From Phialocephala subalpina (lineage: Eukaryota > Ascomycota > Leotiomycetes > Helotiales > Mollisiaceae), in the NCBI GenBank assembly GCA_900073065.1, contig FJOG01000024.1, positions 306,679 to 370,678 on the forward strand: a DNA stretch of 64,000 nucleotides. The letters are read 5' to 3'. The notes below the pieces were generated by a model. It had not been told where the DNA came from. It saw only the letters and a list, made by a program, of their open reading frames with translations, and did no database searches. Position numbers and translations under genes: made by a program. Shown here piece after piece: positions 47,966 through 60,202 of this stretch (the first letter of the stretch is position 1; each line of letters opens with the position of its first letter).

Positions 47966-49062
47966 ATGGCACCACTCCAATTTCTCCTCGCCATTTTGGC
48001 CTGCGTCTCCTTGACACCATGCGCCGTCCTCGCACAAAGCAGCAGCGTCTCTCCCTCTTCAACGATTGCCTCAGGAACCTCCTCAACTCCCCCAACAACA
48101 TCAATTCCCTCCACACCAGCTCCCTCCTCATCCGCAAGCACAGGAACGGCGGCTTCTGGCAGTACCAGCACCACTGGAACCTCCGTCTCTACTGCGTCTT
48201 CGAATTATTCGGCTGCTCCGGATGTTTTGCTTAATGTTCCGCAGTTGAGTGTGGGGAGGATTGAGTTGGATGTTGACAACCTGCAAGCCGACATCAACTT
48301 GAATGCTCAAGTTGCGAATCTGGTCACTATCAATGCTGGTGTGCAAGTCAGCGTTCAGAAGATCAACATTACGATCTCAGATGTAGAAGCGCAGCTGGAG
48401 TTGATTGTGAGGTTGGGACATTTGGTAGACATTGTGCAGAGAGTCTTCGAGAGTTTAGATTTGAATCCATTGTTGATTACTGCGTTGAATGATGTTACTT
48501 CTATTGTAAGTGGCCCTTTGGATTTCTGTTACTTTACCTTGGGAACTCGGACTGGAGAGCAGAAAGAGAGACGGAGCGCCAGGATGCAAGAAAGAAGAGA
48601 CTGACAAATCGTACAGGTCGACACCGTAGTCGGAGCAGTAGACGGTCTCCTAGGTTCCATCACCCAAGGTGGCACAATCCTCAACTTCCTCATCGACTCC
48701 CTCGGAAACATCGTGCAGTCCGTCACCAACACAGCCGGCGAAGTAGTCGATACCATCGTCGGCAACTATTTGAACAACATGACTTTCACGGGGGTAACGC
48801 AGAATCTGGGCAATGGATTGACCCAGAAGCAGTATAGCTATGGGCCGTTGAATGCGTTGGTTAATATTGTATTTAATACTTTGGGACAGGTGAGCTTGCT
48901 TTTTCTCCATTTTGAGGATCGGTTACTGACGAGTGGCAGATTGTGGGACAGCCGAGTGTGGTCAAGCAGACAGCTACGAGTACCGCATCTACGGCAACGA
49001 GTACAGGGGCGGCGGGAGCGACGAGCACGAGTGCAGCGCCGAGTAGTACCGGCAGCTCGTGA
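47966..49062 (+). CDS. Secreted protein, paralogue B of a divergent pair
   Basis: Exons 47966-48505, 48617-48889 and 48940-49062 give 311 residues. Signal peptide (MAPLQFLLAILACVSLTPCAVLA), then a 60-residue Ser/Thr/Pro stalk. The core contains LSVGRIELDVDNLQADINLN, NAGVQVSVQKINITISDVEA and VFESLDLNPLLITALNDVTS, matching paralogue A block by block. The third block, VVDTIVGNYLNNMTF, again matches. The tail is Ser/Thr/Ala-rich and lacks the hydrophobic end of a GPI signal. The paralogue has no introns in the equivalent region, so the two copies differ in gene structure. Confidence 0.78.
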
Positions 49063-49523
49063 GTTTAGCAGTTTGAGGTTTGGTGAGCATTCAAGAATGA
49101 ATTATAATCTATTGAGTACATACCATATCTCGTTGTTTCATTGTGAATATGCTGCTGCCGGTAATTGGTTCGGAGATGGTTCTCCTCTCCAGCCTCGCAT
49201 GTCAAGTGGCAAAAGGGGGTTGTTGTTCGCCAAACACTTGATGAAAATTCAACCTCTGCACCGGATTTGATCTAGAAAGATAGGTAAATCTGCCGCATAT
49301 TACACCATTTATGATTCCCTATTTTCAAAATCATGCGCGCGCAATGCGAGATTGGTTAAATTAATTGCATCTCTATGTACAGTGCCTTGCAGAAGCGGGA
49401 ACCGGGACCGCCATACTCCACCAGCCATTGTTCCGGGGCTTGGAGGCTCAATGTCGAAGGTTTCCGAAAGCATTGTCCTTAATGTACCATGCTTACAGTA
49501 CAAAAAGTGACATTTCGACCTGC
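49063..49523. other. Intergenic between two convergent genes
   Basis: No supported features. Confidence 0.4.
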
Positions 49524-50590
49524 TTACGCCAACTCGCTCCTTCTATGCGAAACCGCGTCAACATTCCCATTGTCTGAATACATCTCTTGTATGCCTCGCT
49601 CATCTTGACCTGGGAGTTCCGTCTTATGTCCGCTCTGCAACTCCGGCACAAGTTCCGTAGTCGGCGCCGCCTTGTATCTCTTCCTTCTTTTGAACATGAA
49701 AAAGCCTGTAAGGGCTGCTAAGGCTGTCACTCCCACAGCAACGCTTATTCCAATCCCAGCTTTCGAGCCTGTTGATAGCCCCGTCGAGGTTGAAATAGGT
49801 GATGTAGGGCTTGTAGTGGCAGGAATCGAGCTGGTGGTATGAGAAATCGTTGGACTAGATGAAGTAGTTGGGCCGGAGGTGATGGCTAGTTGGTCGGTTG
49901 CTTGATACCATATCGGGATCCCATCACCAAAGACTGTCCAAGCACTTGCGCCTGCCTCGATGTGAGTGGTGGTAGTTGCGGAATTCGTATTGTCCCAGTT
50001 GCCATTGATGATGCTTGTGGGGCTCTTGTATGTTACTATAGTCGTCCCTTGTAGGAAGTCGGATCTACACCCATGATTGAAGTAGAGGGCAGTATAACCA
50101 CTGGAAGGAGGTGAGTCTGCTGTGTATGGAATAGGCTCCACAAGTTGGGACGAGGACTTACGAAGGACAGCAGAGAACTGCTGTCGTGTCTGACCCAATG
50201 GTAAGATATGCATCTGAGTACCCACCAAAGGTACTAGTAGCGGTCTGAGCTTTATACCAGCCTGAAGGACATGCTACTGCGGGGCTATCTGCTGCAAGTA
50301 AGTCTCTAATCTTGCACTGCACTGTGACGGACCAACAAACAGTAATATATATCCCAGGAACTAACAATGCTAGTTGCACTCGGATAACATGCCGGATCTT
50401 CGTAATCCCCTCCATTGTGACCAAAATAAAGCCCATTGGCGACGACGGTTAAGGTTGACAGACACGACGTTGGGGCGGAAAATACATCTAGGATAGGGCC
50501 ACGGTTGAGAAGCGCGATTGATGCTGCCGCCGTGATGATGGTCGATGACGCTGACGATGTTGATGTTGATGAGGATGTTGATGAGGCCAT
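49524..50590 (-). CDS. Single-pass membrane protein with Cys-containing ectodomain (SKG6/WSC-sensor-like layout)
   Basis: Exons 50362-50590, 50162-50291 and 49524-50100 give about 311 residues. The first intron uses a weak donor (GTTCCT) chosen for frame; the second is GTAAGT/CCTTCCAG. The ectodomain has Cys pairs in APTSCLSTLTVVANG, DPACYPSATS, ACPSGWYKAQ, VLCCPSGYTALYFNHGC, followed by a Thr/Ser/Pro-rich stalk. One helix (AGIGISVAVGVTALAALTGFFMF) is followed by a basic stop-transfer (KRRKR) and a 60-residue acidic/polar tail. The layout is that of fungal wall-stress sensors. No clear signal peptide is seen; the N-terminus is Ser/Thr-rich, so an upstream exon may be missing. Confidence 0.7.
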
Positions 50591-51407
50591 CGTGAACAGC
50601 GAGGGCCAAAAGCTGACCTCGAAATGGGAATTGAAAATGTTGGAGTGTAAGGAAATCTGGAGAACTAAGGATTTGGGGGCTCTCCCCGGGCTGATTACCA
50701 TGGACGAGAGCGGGCTAGGCCGTCTGTGGCGACAAGACGACAACGTTCAGGGGGCCATAAAATGTTTAGGGCGTCAAGCCAGCAGTATGCAACCAGTCAA
50801 ATTGTGAAAAATAAGCCACATTAGGCAGTGCTCTGTCTGAAGGATCCACTAGCGAGGAGAGAATGTCACCATGCTCAGCCTTAATGTTAGTGTATCTCTT
50901 GAGCTCTGTTCTGGAAAACATCTCGAAGATAAGTAATTATTGATTTTGTTTTATAAATAGACAAGTCAGAGGTTGAGAGGATTCTTGCTTGCAGTTTCTG
51001 CAAGTATGTGAAGCTATCCAGAGTTATGGTATCGAGCGCAACATTCCCGCGCGGAACAAGAGATTAAAGAGAGTGCACGCACAAAGGGGTACAAGGCTGA
51101 TGAAAGGACCCCTTCCTTTTTCAGGTCTCGCATCCTGCAGTTCAGCAAATGAGCACGTGGATATTCCCCGTTCTCGCCTCCGTAAGGTAAAAGAATTGCG
51201 ATTCGAACAGCATGGCGAGGCGTCCTATACTCCTAGCACATAGACTTGCTGTCATGGATATCCTTGAGTAAAATAAGTACCCGTCAACACAAAGCACTCC
51301 AGGAGGCTGTAGAGTCGATATTGCATTGCCAAAGCTGAAAATCGTGCCCTTCGAGCTCTCTAGTCTAATAATTCTTTTCAATCAACGTTCCTCTTAAGTA
51401 GTCTGTC
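50591..51407. other. Intergenic, no gene seen
   Basis: Upstream of the membrane protein gene and downstream of the monooxygenase gene. No supported features. Confidence 0.4.
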
Positions 51408-53300
51408 TCACGCCGTCTTATTCACCCTGTCTAGGTACTCCTTCCACGCCACCCCAAGATCTCTCGGGAAGAAGACCGCAGTCCAATACTTCCACCACCC
51501 CTTCTTCTTATGCCCCTTCAATCTCATCTCATCCAACAACCCATCCACATACCCTACACCATCAAACGCCGCGAAAGTACCTCTCTCCCCATTACTTAGA
51601 TATCTCCTCTTACACCAAGCAACCCACTCCGCAATTCTCTTCTCCCTTTGCTCGACACTCAGTAATTCGATATCGCCATTGAAGTAAGCCACCGCCCACA
51701 TAGCTTGAGCTTCGGCTGCAAACAATTTGTTACCTGCCGTTATGTGGTTAAGGAAGATGATGGAATCGTCGTGGAGAGGTGCCATGCAGTTATATAATCT
51801 GTAAGGTGTCGTATCAAGTTTTCGGTGGAAGTGAGAAGGTGGCTTTGCGAGGAGGGGAAATCTTTGGCAGATCTTTTTGTCGGCTTCCGACGTCAGTTTC
51901 TCCCACTTTTCGGTTGTTGAGGATGGTTCGTCGGCTGGACTGTGAGGGAGGTCCAGTGAGACAAGGAGTGAGGGAGAGAAGAACTCGAGTCCAGGTTTCC
52001 AGCCTGTTCCGCAGAGGAGTGCGTCGCATGGAATCTGAGTCCCGGAATTGAGATTGATGGTCTTGTGACTTAGAGACCTGATGTCGTCGCGATAGACGGA
52101 GACATGCTCTGCAACCAGAGCCCAAAGATCTGCGTGGTGGCATGCTCCCCCTGTGCCGTTTTGCCAGAATATGCTTTGAGATGTCAGTGACTTGTATCTC
52201 TGCCGTTAAGTGACGAGTTGGGACTTACCCGGTATCATACTCCAGATCCGCAAACCCCTTCGTACTTTCTCTCCCCTTATAATCCGCCCTCTTCCGAATC
52301 TCTTTATCCAAAGTTCCAAAGATAAACTTCACCAGCCAGACTCCAATCCAAGTACTATGCAAGAACCACGTCCACAGATTTCTCGGAAGCATAATCGAAG
52401 GCTGCAGACTAGTCATGATCCTCGTTTGTGCAGCTTCCACAGCATTCGTGTACGGACTCTTCATATCAATTGGAGCAAAGAATCCAGGTCCTGTACCATT
52501 CTTGCTGATAATCCATGAGACGGTCTTCCCTGTTTTGACGGCTTCGTAGACCATGTCTGCTGAAGACTTGCCTGCTCCTAGGACGGCGATGTGTTGAATA
52601 TCCTTGCGAGAGATGATGTTTGACTCTCCGAAATACTGAGAATGGATCACTGTTCCGCCGAACTCTCCCTTCCCAGGAAAATCTGGTATATTGGGCAACG
52701 AATTCTCCCCATTCGCCATCATGAGCTTCTCCGCAGTGAAAACATAGTCAGTTCCCTCATCATCCACGCTTGAGAGCTTCCACTTCCCCTCCACTTTCTC
52801 AATCTTCTTGACTTGGATACCAAACAGCACTCGATCCCTCAACGGCTTTCCTTGATGGACTTTCGCATCAACATACTTCTCCAGATACTGCGTCGTATAT
52901 TTTGCTTTGAAACAGTCATTCCGGCAGTCCTCTTCTGGTGGTCTTTCCATGGGCATGTCAGCGAACTCGGCGATGCCGTACGTCCATTGGGTCCAAAATT
53001 CGGGGTAAGTTCTTTCTGTTAGATATTAGTAAATTTGCTACGAGCAACAGATTATGGAGTGTTAAAAGAGAAAGAATAGCAGTACTTATGCTGAAGACTC
53101 CACCGACGCAGTGGTCTCGTTCGAGGAGGGTGAGGTTGCATGTTGGGTGGGCTTCGAGGTATCGTTGAGCAGCGACGATGCCTGATATTCCTGTAGAACA
53201 CTTCAATATTTTTCCAACTATTTTTCCAAACAGGATGAGCAATTCTACCTGCTCCCACTATCACGACTTCGAAGCTGGTGATTGCCGGTGGTTCATCCAT
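51408..53300 (-). CDS. Class B flavin-dependent monooxygenase (FMO-like)
   Basis: Exons 53249-53300, 53086-53190, 52229-53015 and 51408-52173 give 569 residues; all phases agree. The FAD-binding Rossmann motif VVIVGAGISGIVAA is assembled across the first intron. LLERDHCVGGVFS follows, then the family signature FGGTVIHSQYF (FxGxxxHxxxF/Y type), the NADPH-binding IAVLGAGKSSADMV and a C-terminal CGTGWKPGL. The enzyme should use FAD, NADPH and O2 to oxygenate a small hydrophobic molecule. The C-terminal 250 residues extend beyond minimal FMOs, as in fungal secondary-metabolism members. It lies at one end of the putative cluster, transcribed in the same direction as the MFS gene. Confidence 0.92.
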
Positions 53301-53869
53301 GGCTCGGTCATGCAGGAAGCTCAACAAGGGAAGTTGCAAAGGAAGAGAACTATGAAAGATGAGGCTGGATAATGATTTTGAGATGGATATTACTAGCGTG
53401 GTGAGATTAATGCAGCACAAGGATTGTGGGGGGTGGGGTGGCAGTAGAGCGGCTCGTATACAGCACCATTTTCAACCAATCATTGCAGCAGGGTTACCTA
53501 CCCACCACTTCAATTCCGCGTATTCGCCGCGTGGGCACTCTTTGATCCGTCCAGCTCAATCACAAAATATCCGAAATCCATTTAGTGGTGCTGAACAGGA
53601 GATGATTTTGCAGGCAAAAAAGCCAGTCGTGGAAGAATATATTCCCTGGGCTTTCCCTGGCACAGGTGGCTGGAAGTCCCTAAACGAGCCCCCGAAGCTT
53701 AGCGAGCCCTTCCGAAGAGATTTAACCTTACTTTAATTTTAGATACTGGTAACTTCGCAGCCTTTGATAGCACAATGAAGTATCTAGTTTGCGGTCTAGT
53801 TTGAATGACATACCTTTCGAGAAAAGAAAAAAAAGAGTTTGTTCTTTGGGCAGTGATGCTCGAAGCAAT
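53301..53869. other. Intergenic upstream of the monooxygenase
   Basis: Promoter region of the monooxygenase on the minus strand. No other features are supported. Confidence 0.4.
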
Positions 53870-53877
53870 ACGGGGTT

Positions 53878-54595
53878 TTGGGGCTACTCATCTTCGTCAT
53901 TCCCAGAATCTGCAAGATGTCCCTCCTCCCCCAGGACATCCATCCATCGCTGACAAAATCTAGTATCACTCAAACTCCCCAAACAACAAAAGATCTCTCT
54001 CCTCACTGTCTGCTACCTCAGCATCCTCGTCATAATCGTCGCCATCATACGCCTAGTTCGCATCCTTAAAGTAGTCGACAGCACAGACACCTCATGGGAC
54101 AGCTATGACATCTCAATATGAACATCAGTTGAAGTGAACGCTAGACTTTTTTGCGCTTCTGCTCCAGCTACTAAGCCCTTGCTTAAGAAAATCGTTCCGG
54201 GACTGTGGCTTCCGAGTACGAATTCTGCTTTTGTTAGACCTGCATCGAGGTTCAATCAGTATGCGAAAGATACGATGGCGTCGAGGAGAAGGCAGGCTAA
54301 CAGGCGTGGAAACTTTGAGATGATGAGTAAGACCGAACTGGACTTAGAGTTTGGAATTAGCCCAAAGGAAAGTGGGAAGGATGGTAATGAGACCTTTTGG
54401 GTAAGTGAAAGTGGGATGGAGTCGAAGAGCTTGAAGGATGAGACAGGTAATCTGGAGTGTCCTGCTGATAGTCCGGTATACATGCCAGCTGAGATTAGGA
54501 GGACGGTGAGCGTCATGGTCGAGACGAGGCCGAGGAGTGAAGAGTCTGCGGTGGGGCAGATAGGAGGTGGAGTGAAGAGATTCGAGCACATTTGA
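53878..54595 (+). pseudogene. 3' half of a rhodopsin-type (PTH11-like) seven-helix membrane protein, broken
   Basis: A helix with GLLIFVIPRICKM starts at 53878. After a splice or frame change, the frame of 53963 onward gives SLKLPKQQKISLLTV, a helix LSILVIIVAIIRLVRIL, then DSTDTSWDSYDISI. A TGA at 54119-54121 stands where the family has Trp in the block IWTSVEVN, and the frame resumes with TSVEVNARLFCASAPATKPL. A 150-residue cytosolic tail ends at 54595. The first four or so helices are absent upstream. The Trp-to-stop change is G-to-A. A read-through or assembly error cannot be excluded, but loss of the 5' half makes this a remnant. Confidence 0.65.
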
Positions 54596-54768
54596 TGTGT
54601 TTTGGTCATGGGTGGGAGCTACAGGTGATGCGGCGTTGGCTGGGAGGAGTTCTTGCAGTCCTGTGTTGGTCAATACTCCACCTTGTTTTGGACCTTTGTG
54701 ACGGACATTTACAACATTGAGTATTGATTGCATTAATACCTGTACCTGTCGGCATTTCTTTCAGAAAT

Positions 54769-56943
54769 TTATAACACGTAGCGGAAGTCCTTATTCTGAA
54801 ACTCAGTCTTGTCCTGCATGCCTGCCTCATTACTGTTCTCCTTGTCCGCAGGGCCATACGTCCTATCTCTGTACCTGTTCGTGAAGAACAGATATGCTGC
54901 AGCCACTTAGTCCAAGAATTCCCGATAGTGCACAACAGATTCTCACCTAGAAGAGCGAGGTGACATCCAAGCTTGATCGAGTATCCTACGAGAAGACCAA
55001 TTGTTGCACCCTCGTAATTCGGTGCTTGATTCTCCTTCACAACAAATGGTCCCGCGAAATTTCCCCAGCAGTATGCCGTACTACAAGAGCTCATATCAGC
55101 ACCAATTCACCATCGAAGAGACGTTGCGAACTTACAAGACCATAGCACTTGCAAAACTTCGATGAGTGTACCCAGCCATATTCGAGTTCAACGTCACCAA
55201 GCTGACGGTAAACCCCACACTCTGTGAGTTCACCAACCAGAAACTCACAAGTCGGCCCCACCTATTGGACCTTGGAAGATATGCCATACATCCTGCTGCG
55301 ACTGTGCAGACAATGTTTGCAGCTGTTGCGGTGAGGAGGCGAGAATTTGGGACATTGAGGGTGATAATTCCGCCGATCAGGAGGGCAATGACCTGCACAG
55401 CGTCTCCTACAGACTTCAATTCTGTCGTTCTGGTGGTCGAGAATCCAAGGTCTCGGATGATGACCGTAGAGAAGGAGTTCACTACTCCGTTGGGAATAGC
55501 TCTGATATATCGTCAGCGGTTGTGTTTTGACAGCAAGGAAGGCAACTTACGCGGCGAAGACTGAGGTGAAGAGCAGCAGGGCTTTGGGATCCACGAAAGC
55601 CACGAGGGCTTGCTCCTTCACGAACTTCTTATTCTTGATTCCGGTTTCATTACCAACAACACGCTTGACTGCGATGAGACGTTCGCGATCGTTGAAAAAG
55701 CGAGCATTTGAAGGAGCGTCAGGGAGGAAGAAAAATATGACGAAGGCCCAAAGGCAAGTGACTCCTCCGAGCTAGAGTCAAGGTATTAGTCTTCGACGTT
55801 TTGAGTTGCTAGTAGAAGGCTATTGCTTACGATGAAGAAAATAAGTTCCCAACGTTCCGGTTTCGTGGTGGCTGGAAGTTTGGAGATTCCCATCGAGATG
55901 TATGACCCAATGATACCACCCCATCCTAATGACGAGCTGTAATATATGTTATCCCTTGCTGATTTATGGAAAACTGGGTTATACTTACTACCAAATACAT
56001 TGACGAAGCGGTATCTCTTTTCTGGTATACCAAAAGCCAGTCATGAGGGTAAGTCCTCTGCACAAAATGTTAATAGTATGAACAGAAGGTGAGGAGTTGG
56101 ATCCAATTACGGCGTGACAGCAGCTTCGAAGATTCCCATAATGACTAGAACGCAGCTGTTAGTGATGCACGTAACATATAGCAAAGGTCATACATCGTAC
56201 TGCAACTGCTTGAGGTTAGTAAAACTCGAGATGCCTAGTTGCATCCCAGACTTACGAGCACTTGAAAAACTTCGACACTGGGTCATGATCAAAACCATGA
56301 TACCCCACATAAGACAACTGACAGCAAGAATTCTCTGAGCGGGGAAACGTCCAATGAGCCAACCACAGGGGTATTGACCGAAGAAGTATCCAGCATAGAC
56401 CACTGATAGGATTCCACATCAGCAACTCGAATATCATCATGGCTGTCGGAAAACTTACTTGCAGAGAGATAATTGAACTGCTGGCCCTTCAGACCCAATG
56501 CTTTCTGGTATCCGAATAGATTGGCGTAGTTCAATGCAGTTTTATCCATGAATTGTAAGGCTTGAGTGATGAGGAAGATGGGTAGGATAACAAGGTCGAT
56601 TTTCCATCGTACTCGATTGCTCTGCAGCGCTCAAGTCAGTACGGAACAGAATGCAGTTCCTAGCTGGAATATTTTGCGCACCTCTTTATTCGAGAATTCC
56701 ATGTGCAGACCTTCTTGATACTCATGATAGCCAACAGCCTCGTCCTGGGGGTGATGAGTGATTGTTTGTAGAAGTCTTGGTAGGCTGGTTCATGATGCAT
56801 ACCTCGTTGATATGTTCAAGGTCCTGTTTCTGGTCCACATTGCTCGCAAACCTCTCAATCGGCTTCTCGATATCGCCGTCCTCTCGAAATTTACCTGGGT
56901 GTGCCTCCACCTCGCTGACTTGGGGCTTCATGCTCGCCATCAT
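54769..56943 (-). CDS. MFS transporter, anion:cation symporter type (allantoate/nicotinate permease-like)
   Basis: Twelve exons give 526 residues: 56803-56943, 56682-56744, 56459-56621, 56256-56402, 56194-56205, 56111-56144, 55992-56057, 55831-55936, 55551-55771, 55136-55501, 54947-55080 and 54769-54896; every phase joins. Markers include WKIDLVILPIFLITQALQFMDKTALNYA (TM1), VYAGYFFGQYPCGWLIGRFP (TM2), AVRFIMGIFEAAVTPG (TM4), the loop ERLIAVKRVVGNETG, and the C-terminal QNKDFRYVL of the ACS/Dal5 family. The 12-nt fifth exon restores the Arg-Phe of TM4. Such carriers import small anions such as allantoate, nicotinate or pantothenate by proton symport at the plasma membrane. The substrate here is unknown. 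It is divergent from the dienelactone hydrolase gene. Confidence 0.93.
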
Positions 56944-57489
56944 GATCTTGGTCTCTCGAGCAGTGTAGATTTCGACTTTGTCAAGATTTGTGGAGGATTT
57001 GATGCGAATGGCAGCAATAGAGAAGATAAAAGCTGCAGATCCTCCCCATATTTATCAAATTATTGAACAAGGCGCCAAGACCAACAACACAGGGAGCTCC
57101 TGCAGCTGTCATATTGGGGATGCGGAGAAGACCAAGAAGGGAGGTTGCGGTGTGAAGGTTGAATCCCGCGGCCATTCGCCGATGCCAAGACTGACGCCGC
57201 TTTGAACGAGGTGTGGCGTGGCACCGACGGTTGCATGCATCCTTGATGATACGGGGTTATTCCGAAGATGGGGATGCATCCGAGAAACTTCAACCCAGAA
57301 TCTTGGTAAAAGAAAGTCAATAGGATTGTTGTTGAGATCGTGCATTTCTGCCCGTACTGTACCTTTGGCTGCTCTTTTTGCTCACTTGCCATATATCTCT
57401 GCCTTTCACCGGCTTTGAAGGATATTCAGTCTCCTCGGCTCAGATATCTCCACTTGAAAACTCTTCAATCTTTTGCACAATTCGAGACT
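56944..57489. promoter_or_regulatory. Divergent promoter region, MFS permease and dienelactone hydrolase
   Basis: 546 bp separate the divergent start codons. A shared promoter is consistent with co-regulation inside a cluster. No specific binding site could be assigned by eye. Confidence 0.5.
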
Positions 57490-58491
57490 ATGGGAGACAC
57501 TTATCTGGCAAAGCCTTCTGGAGCTTGCTGTCTGAAAGGAACAATCCATCAAGGAGACCCAAAAGGAAGCTACGCAACCATTGCAGAGGTCGAAACATAT
57601 ATCGCCACCCCACCTCAAGGCAAAGAAAATGGCCACATTCTGTTATACTTCCCCGATGTCTGGGGACTTTTCAACAACGGTCTTTTGATTATGGATGGCT
57701 TCGCTGCTGCTGGATATTTAGTCTTGGGCCTAGATTACTTCCGCGGAGTAAGCTGACTTGAAAGTCTATGAATGAAGCGTACTGATGATATCTCTGTTAT
57801 AGGACCCAGTAACAAAGTACAGGAAAGATAGAAAGGATAGGACTACGGATCCAAGCTTTGATTATGAAGCTTGGAAGAAGAAGCATACCGCATTTGCTGA
57901 TGAAGCTGTTCCCAAGTGGGTCAAGGAGGTGAAGGAAAAGTATGGAAAGTCTGATACAAAATATGCTTGCGTTGGGTAAGTTTTCAGAGTAACTCTAGCT
58001 AGCAACAATTGCTGACTAAGTTGAAGATATTGCTTTGGAGCCCCATATGTATGCAATGAGCTGGCTGGTGACACTGTCACTGCAGGAGCGTTCGCGCACC
58101 CCGCTTTCCTCAAAGAACATCATTTCTTCAACTTGAAAAGTAAGTCTGGTGAGGAAACCCGGCAGATGGCCTCCAAGTGCTGACTGTTTCTTTTCTAGAG
58201 CCTTTACTTCTCTCTTGTTCGGAAATTGATCATACATTTGATACAAAATCTCGGCGGAGAGCGATCGACATCTTGCAAGAAATCAAAGTCCCATACCAAG
58301 TTCAGCTATTTCAAGGTGTTGAGCATGGCTTTGCGTTACGTGGCAACATGGATAACCCTTATGAAAGTGAGTTGTTTCCCGATCTGGTTATGAGGTGAAG
58401 AGCTAGGTATGCTGACATCTGTGCAGGATATGTGAAGGAGCAGAGCTTGGAGGGCATCATCAAATGGTTCGACTTCTGGCTGTCGCAATAA
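57490..58491 (+). CDS. Dienelactone hydrolase family protein
   Basis: Exons 57490-57747, 57803-57975, 58027-58139, 58199-58366 and 58427-58491 give 258 residues, the usual length. The fold begins with ATPPQGKENGHILLYFPDVWG and GYLVLGLDYFRGDPV. The nucleophile elbow GYCFGAPYV carries Cys instead of Ser, as in true dienelactone hydrolases. The Asp is in SCSEIDHTFD and the His in GVEHGFALRG, completing a Cys-Asp-His triad. The enzyme should open a lactone or hydrolyse an activated ester in the cytosol. Its neighbours (oxygenase, SDR, importer, regulator) suggest a step in the breakdown or tailoring of one compound. Confidence 0.93.
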
Positions 58492-59022
58492 AATTTGAGA
58501 CGAGATCTTGTCCATAATTATATTCAGAACTAGAAAGCAATGCAGCTTCGTAGCTAAATGGGATTTGTGCGTTTAATTCATCCCAGTGGTAGAGTGACGA
58601 AGGCGTGCATGGGCGAAAGTGGTTTCAGGCTTTGGTCACTAAACTTTAGTGGGTTCTAGAGGTCTTAGGGCTGTGGTCGCTGACGTTACAGGCTACCAGG
58701 CGCTAAACCTCCCCGCATTCACAGCGACGACGCCTCCACCGTCTTGCCCGGATCAGAACTCCAGCCCCGGAACGTAGGAAACGAAGTGAATTATAGAACC
58801 TTTCCGCGGCCGTATGCCGAGTTAGGTGTAGTCAAACTAGTGGCGGTCACTCGCCGAATCATCTCATGACAACGCTGATCTCGGGATAGCGGCATCATTG
58901 GAGCTTCGAATGGAGCTTACTAAACAACATGCTTCATGCTTTAGTGTACATAATAACAAGAGAGATCTTGAACCTGAACTTTAAGAGTATCTGGAGGCTT
59001 ACTGGAATTACTTTCGCCAGCA
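58492..59022. other. Intergenic between hydrolase and dehydrogenase genes
   Basis: 531 bp serving as the terminator of one gene and the promoter of the next. No other features are supported. Confidence 0.4.
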
Positions 59023-60202
59023 ATGGCGTCTAAACTGAAGCCCGCGTTTGACTTCTCAGGCGAGGTGGCAATCGTGACTGGAGCAGGATCTCGAATGGCT
59101 GGTATGTATCTTACGCGACTCTCATATCAATCTCAAACCAGTATTTTAAGTGATTGATTCACAACAGGTGAGATCGGAAACGGTAGAGCAACAGCAATCC
59201 TCCTCGCCCGCCAAGGCGCAAAAGTCGCCCTCCTCGACAACAACCCCGAATGGGCAGCGGAAACTCAACGAATGATCGCCGCCGAAGGCGGTACTTCACA
59301 AGTCCTCGAGACAGACGTCACCGATGAAGAATCTTGCAGGAATTCTGTAGCGAAGACGATTGCGCTGTTTGGAAGTGTTCATATTTTGGTAAATGTTGGT
59401 AAGCGAGCCCCTATTTTGGTGAAGGAGAGAAGAGAGAGGGCGAAGAAGAGTGAAAGAGGCTGATGAAGATGATAGTGGGTGTTGGTGGCGCGATGGGAGA
59501 TGCAACGAAGATTGATATGCAGGCTTGGGATAGAGATTTCAGGATAAATGTTACCAGTATGGTTCTTATGTGTCGACATGTTATTCCGGAGATGAGGAAG
59601 AATGGGAGAGGGGCTATTGTTAATATGGCTTCCGTCAGTGGACGTAAGATATCCGTTCATCCTTCTCTCTGAATGCGAATGTGTTTGTTGATATGAGAGA
59701 TTCAGTGCTTGGAGGCAATCCGAGTCTGCTATATCCAACTTCGAAAGGAGCGATCATCCAAATGACTCGTGCGATGGCTGCTCAGCATGGTCCGGAGAAC
59801 ATTAGAGTGAACTGCGTCGCTCCAGGAATGGTCTTCACACCTATGGTGAGAGGAAGGGGAATGACGGATGAAATGCGGCAAGCACGAATCAATCAAAACT
59901 TGATGAAGCAGGAAGGAACTGCGTGGGACGTTGGAAATGGCAAGTTCTCAACCGGCGTCCTCTGCTGGATCCTCTTCTGACATCTAACAGCGATATTGTT
60001 CTTATGTAGCAAAGAAGCGAAATGGATCACTGGTCTTATCATGCCAGTAGATGGCGGTGTAAGTGCATTCAAGTTCCCGAAGGAGTTGAAGTGAAGCTGA
60101 CAGAGAATCTGACAGACAACTGCTGGAAAAGCTGATAGACCAGCACTGAAAGCAGATGTTTTGGCAGAGAAGAACACTGGAATACCTAACAGCAAACTGT
60201 AG
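59023..60202 (+). CDS. Short-chain dehydrogenase/reductase
   Basis: Exons 59023-59101, 59168-59398, 59476-59643, 59706-59939, 59991-60058 and 60116-60202 give 288 residues. The cofactor motif TGAGSRMAGEIGNGRA is split by intron 1 and is the long-loop Rossmann variant. Asp in VALLDNNPE suggests NAD preference. NVVGVGGAMGD lies where the family has NNAG. The catalytic Ser is in NMASVSG, and Tyr-Lys are in LLYPTSKGA. RVNCVAPGMVFTPM and ITGLIMPVDGG complete the core. Intron 4 has a GC donor (GCAAGT), required to keep the frame into KEAKWITG. The enzyme oxidises an alcohol or reduces a ketone; the substrate is unknown. It lies in the same direction as the hydrolase and the regulator. Confidence 0.9.
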
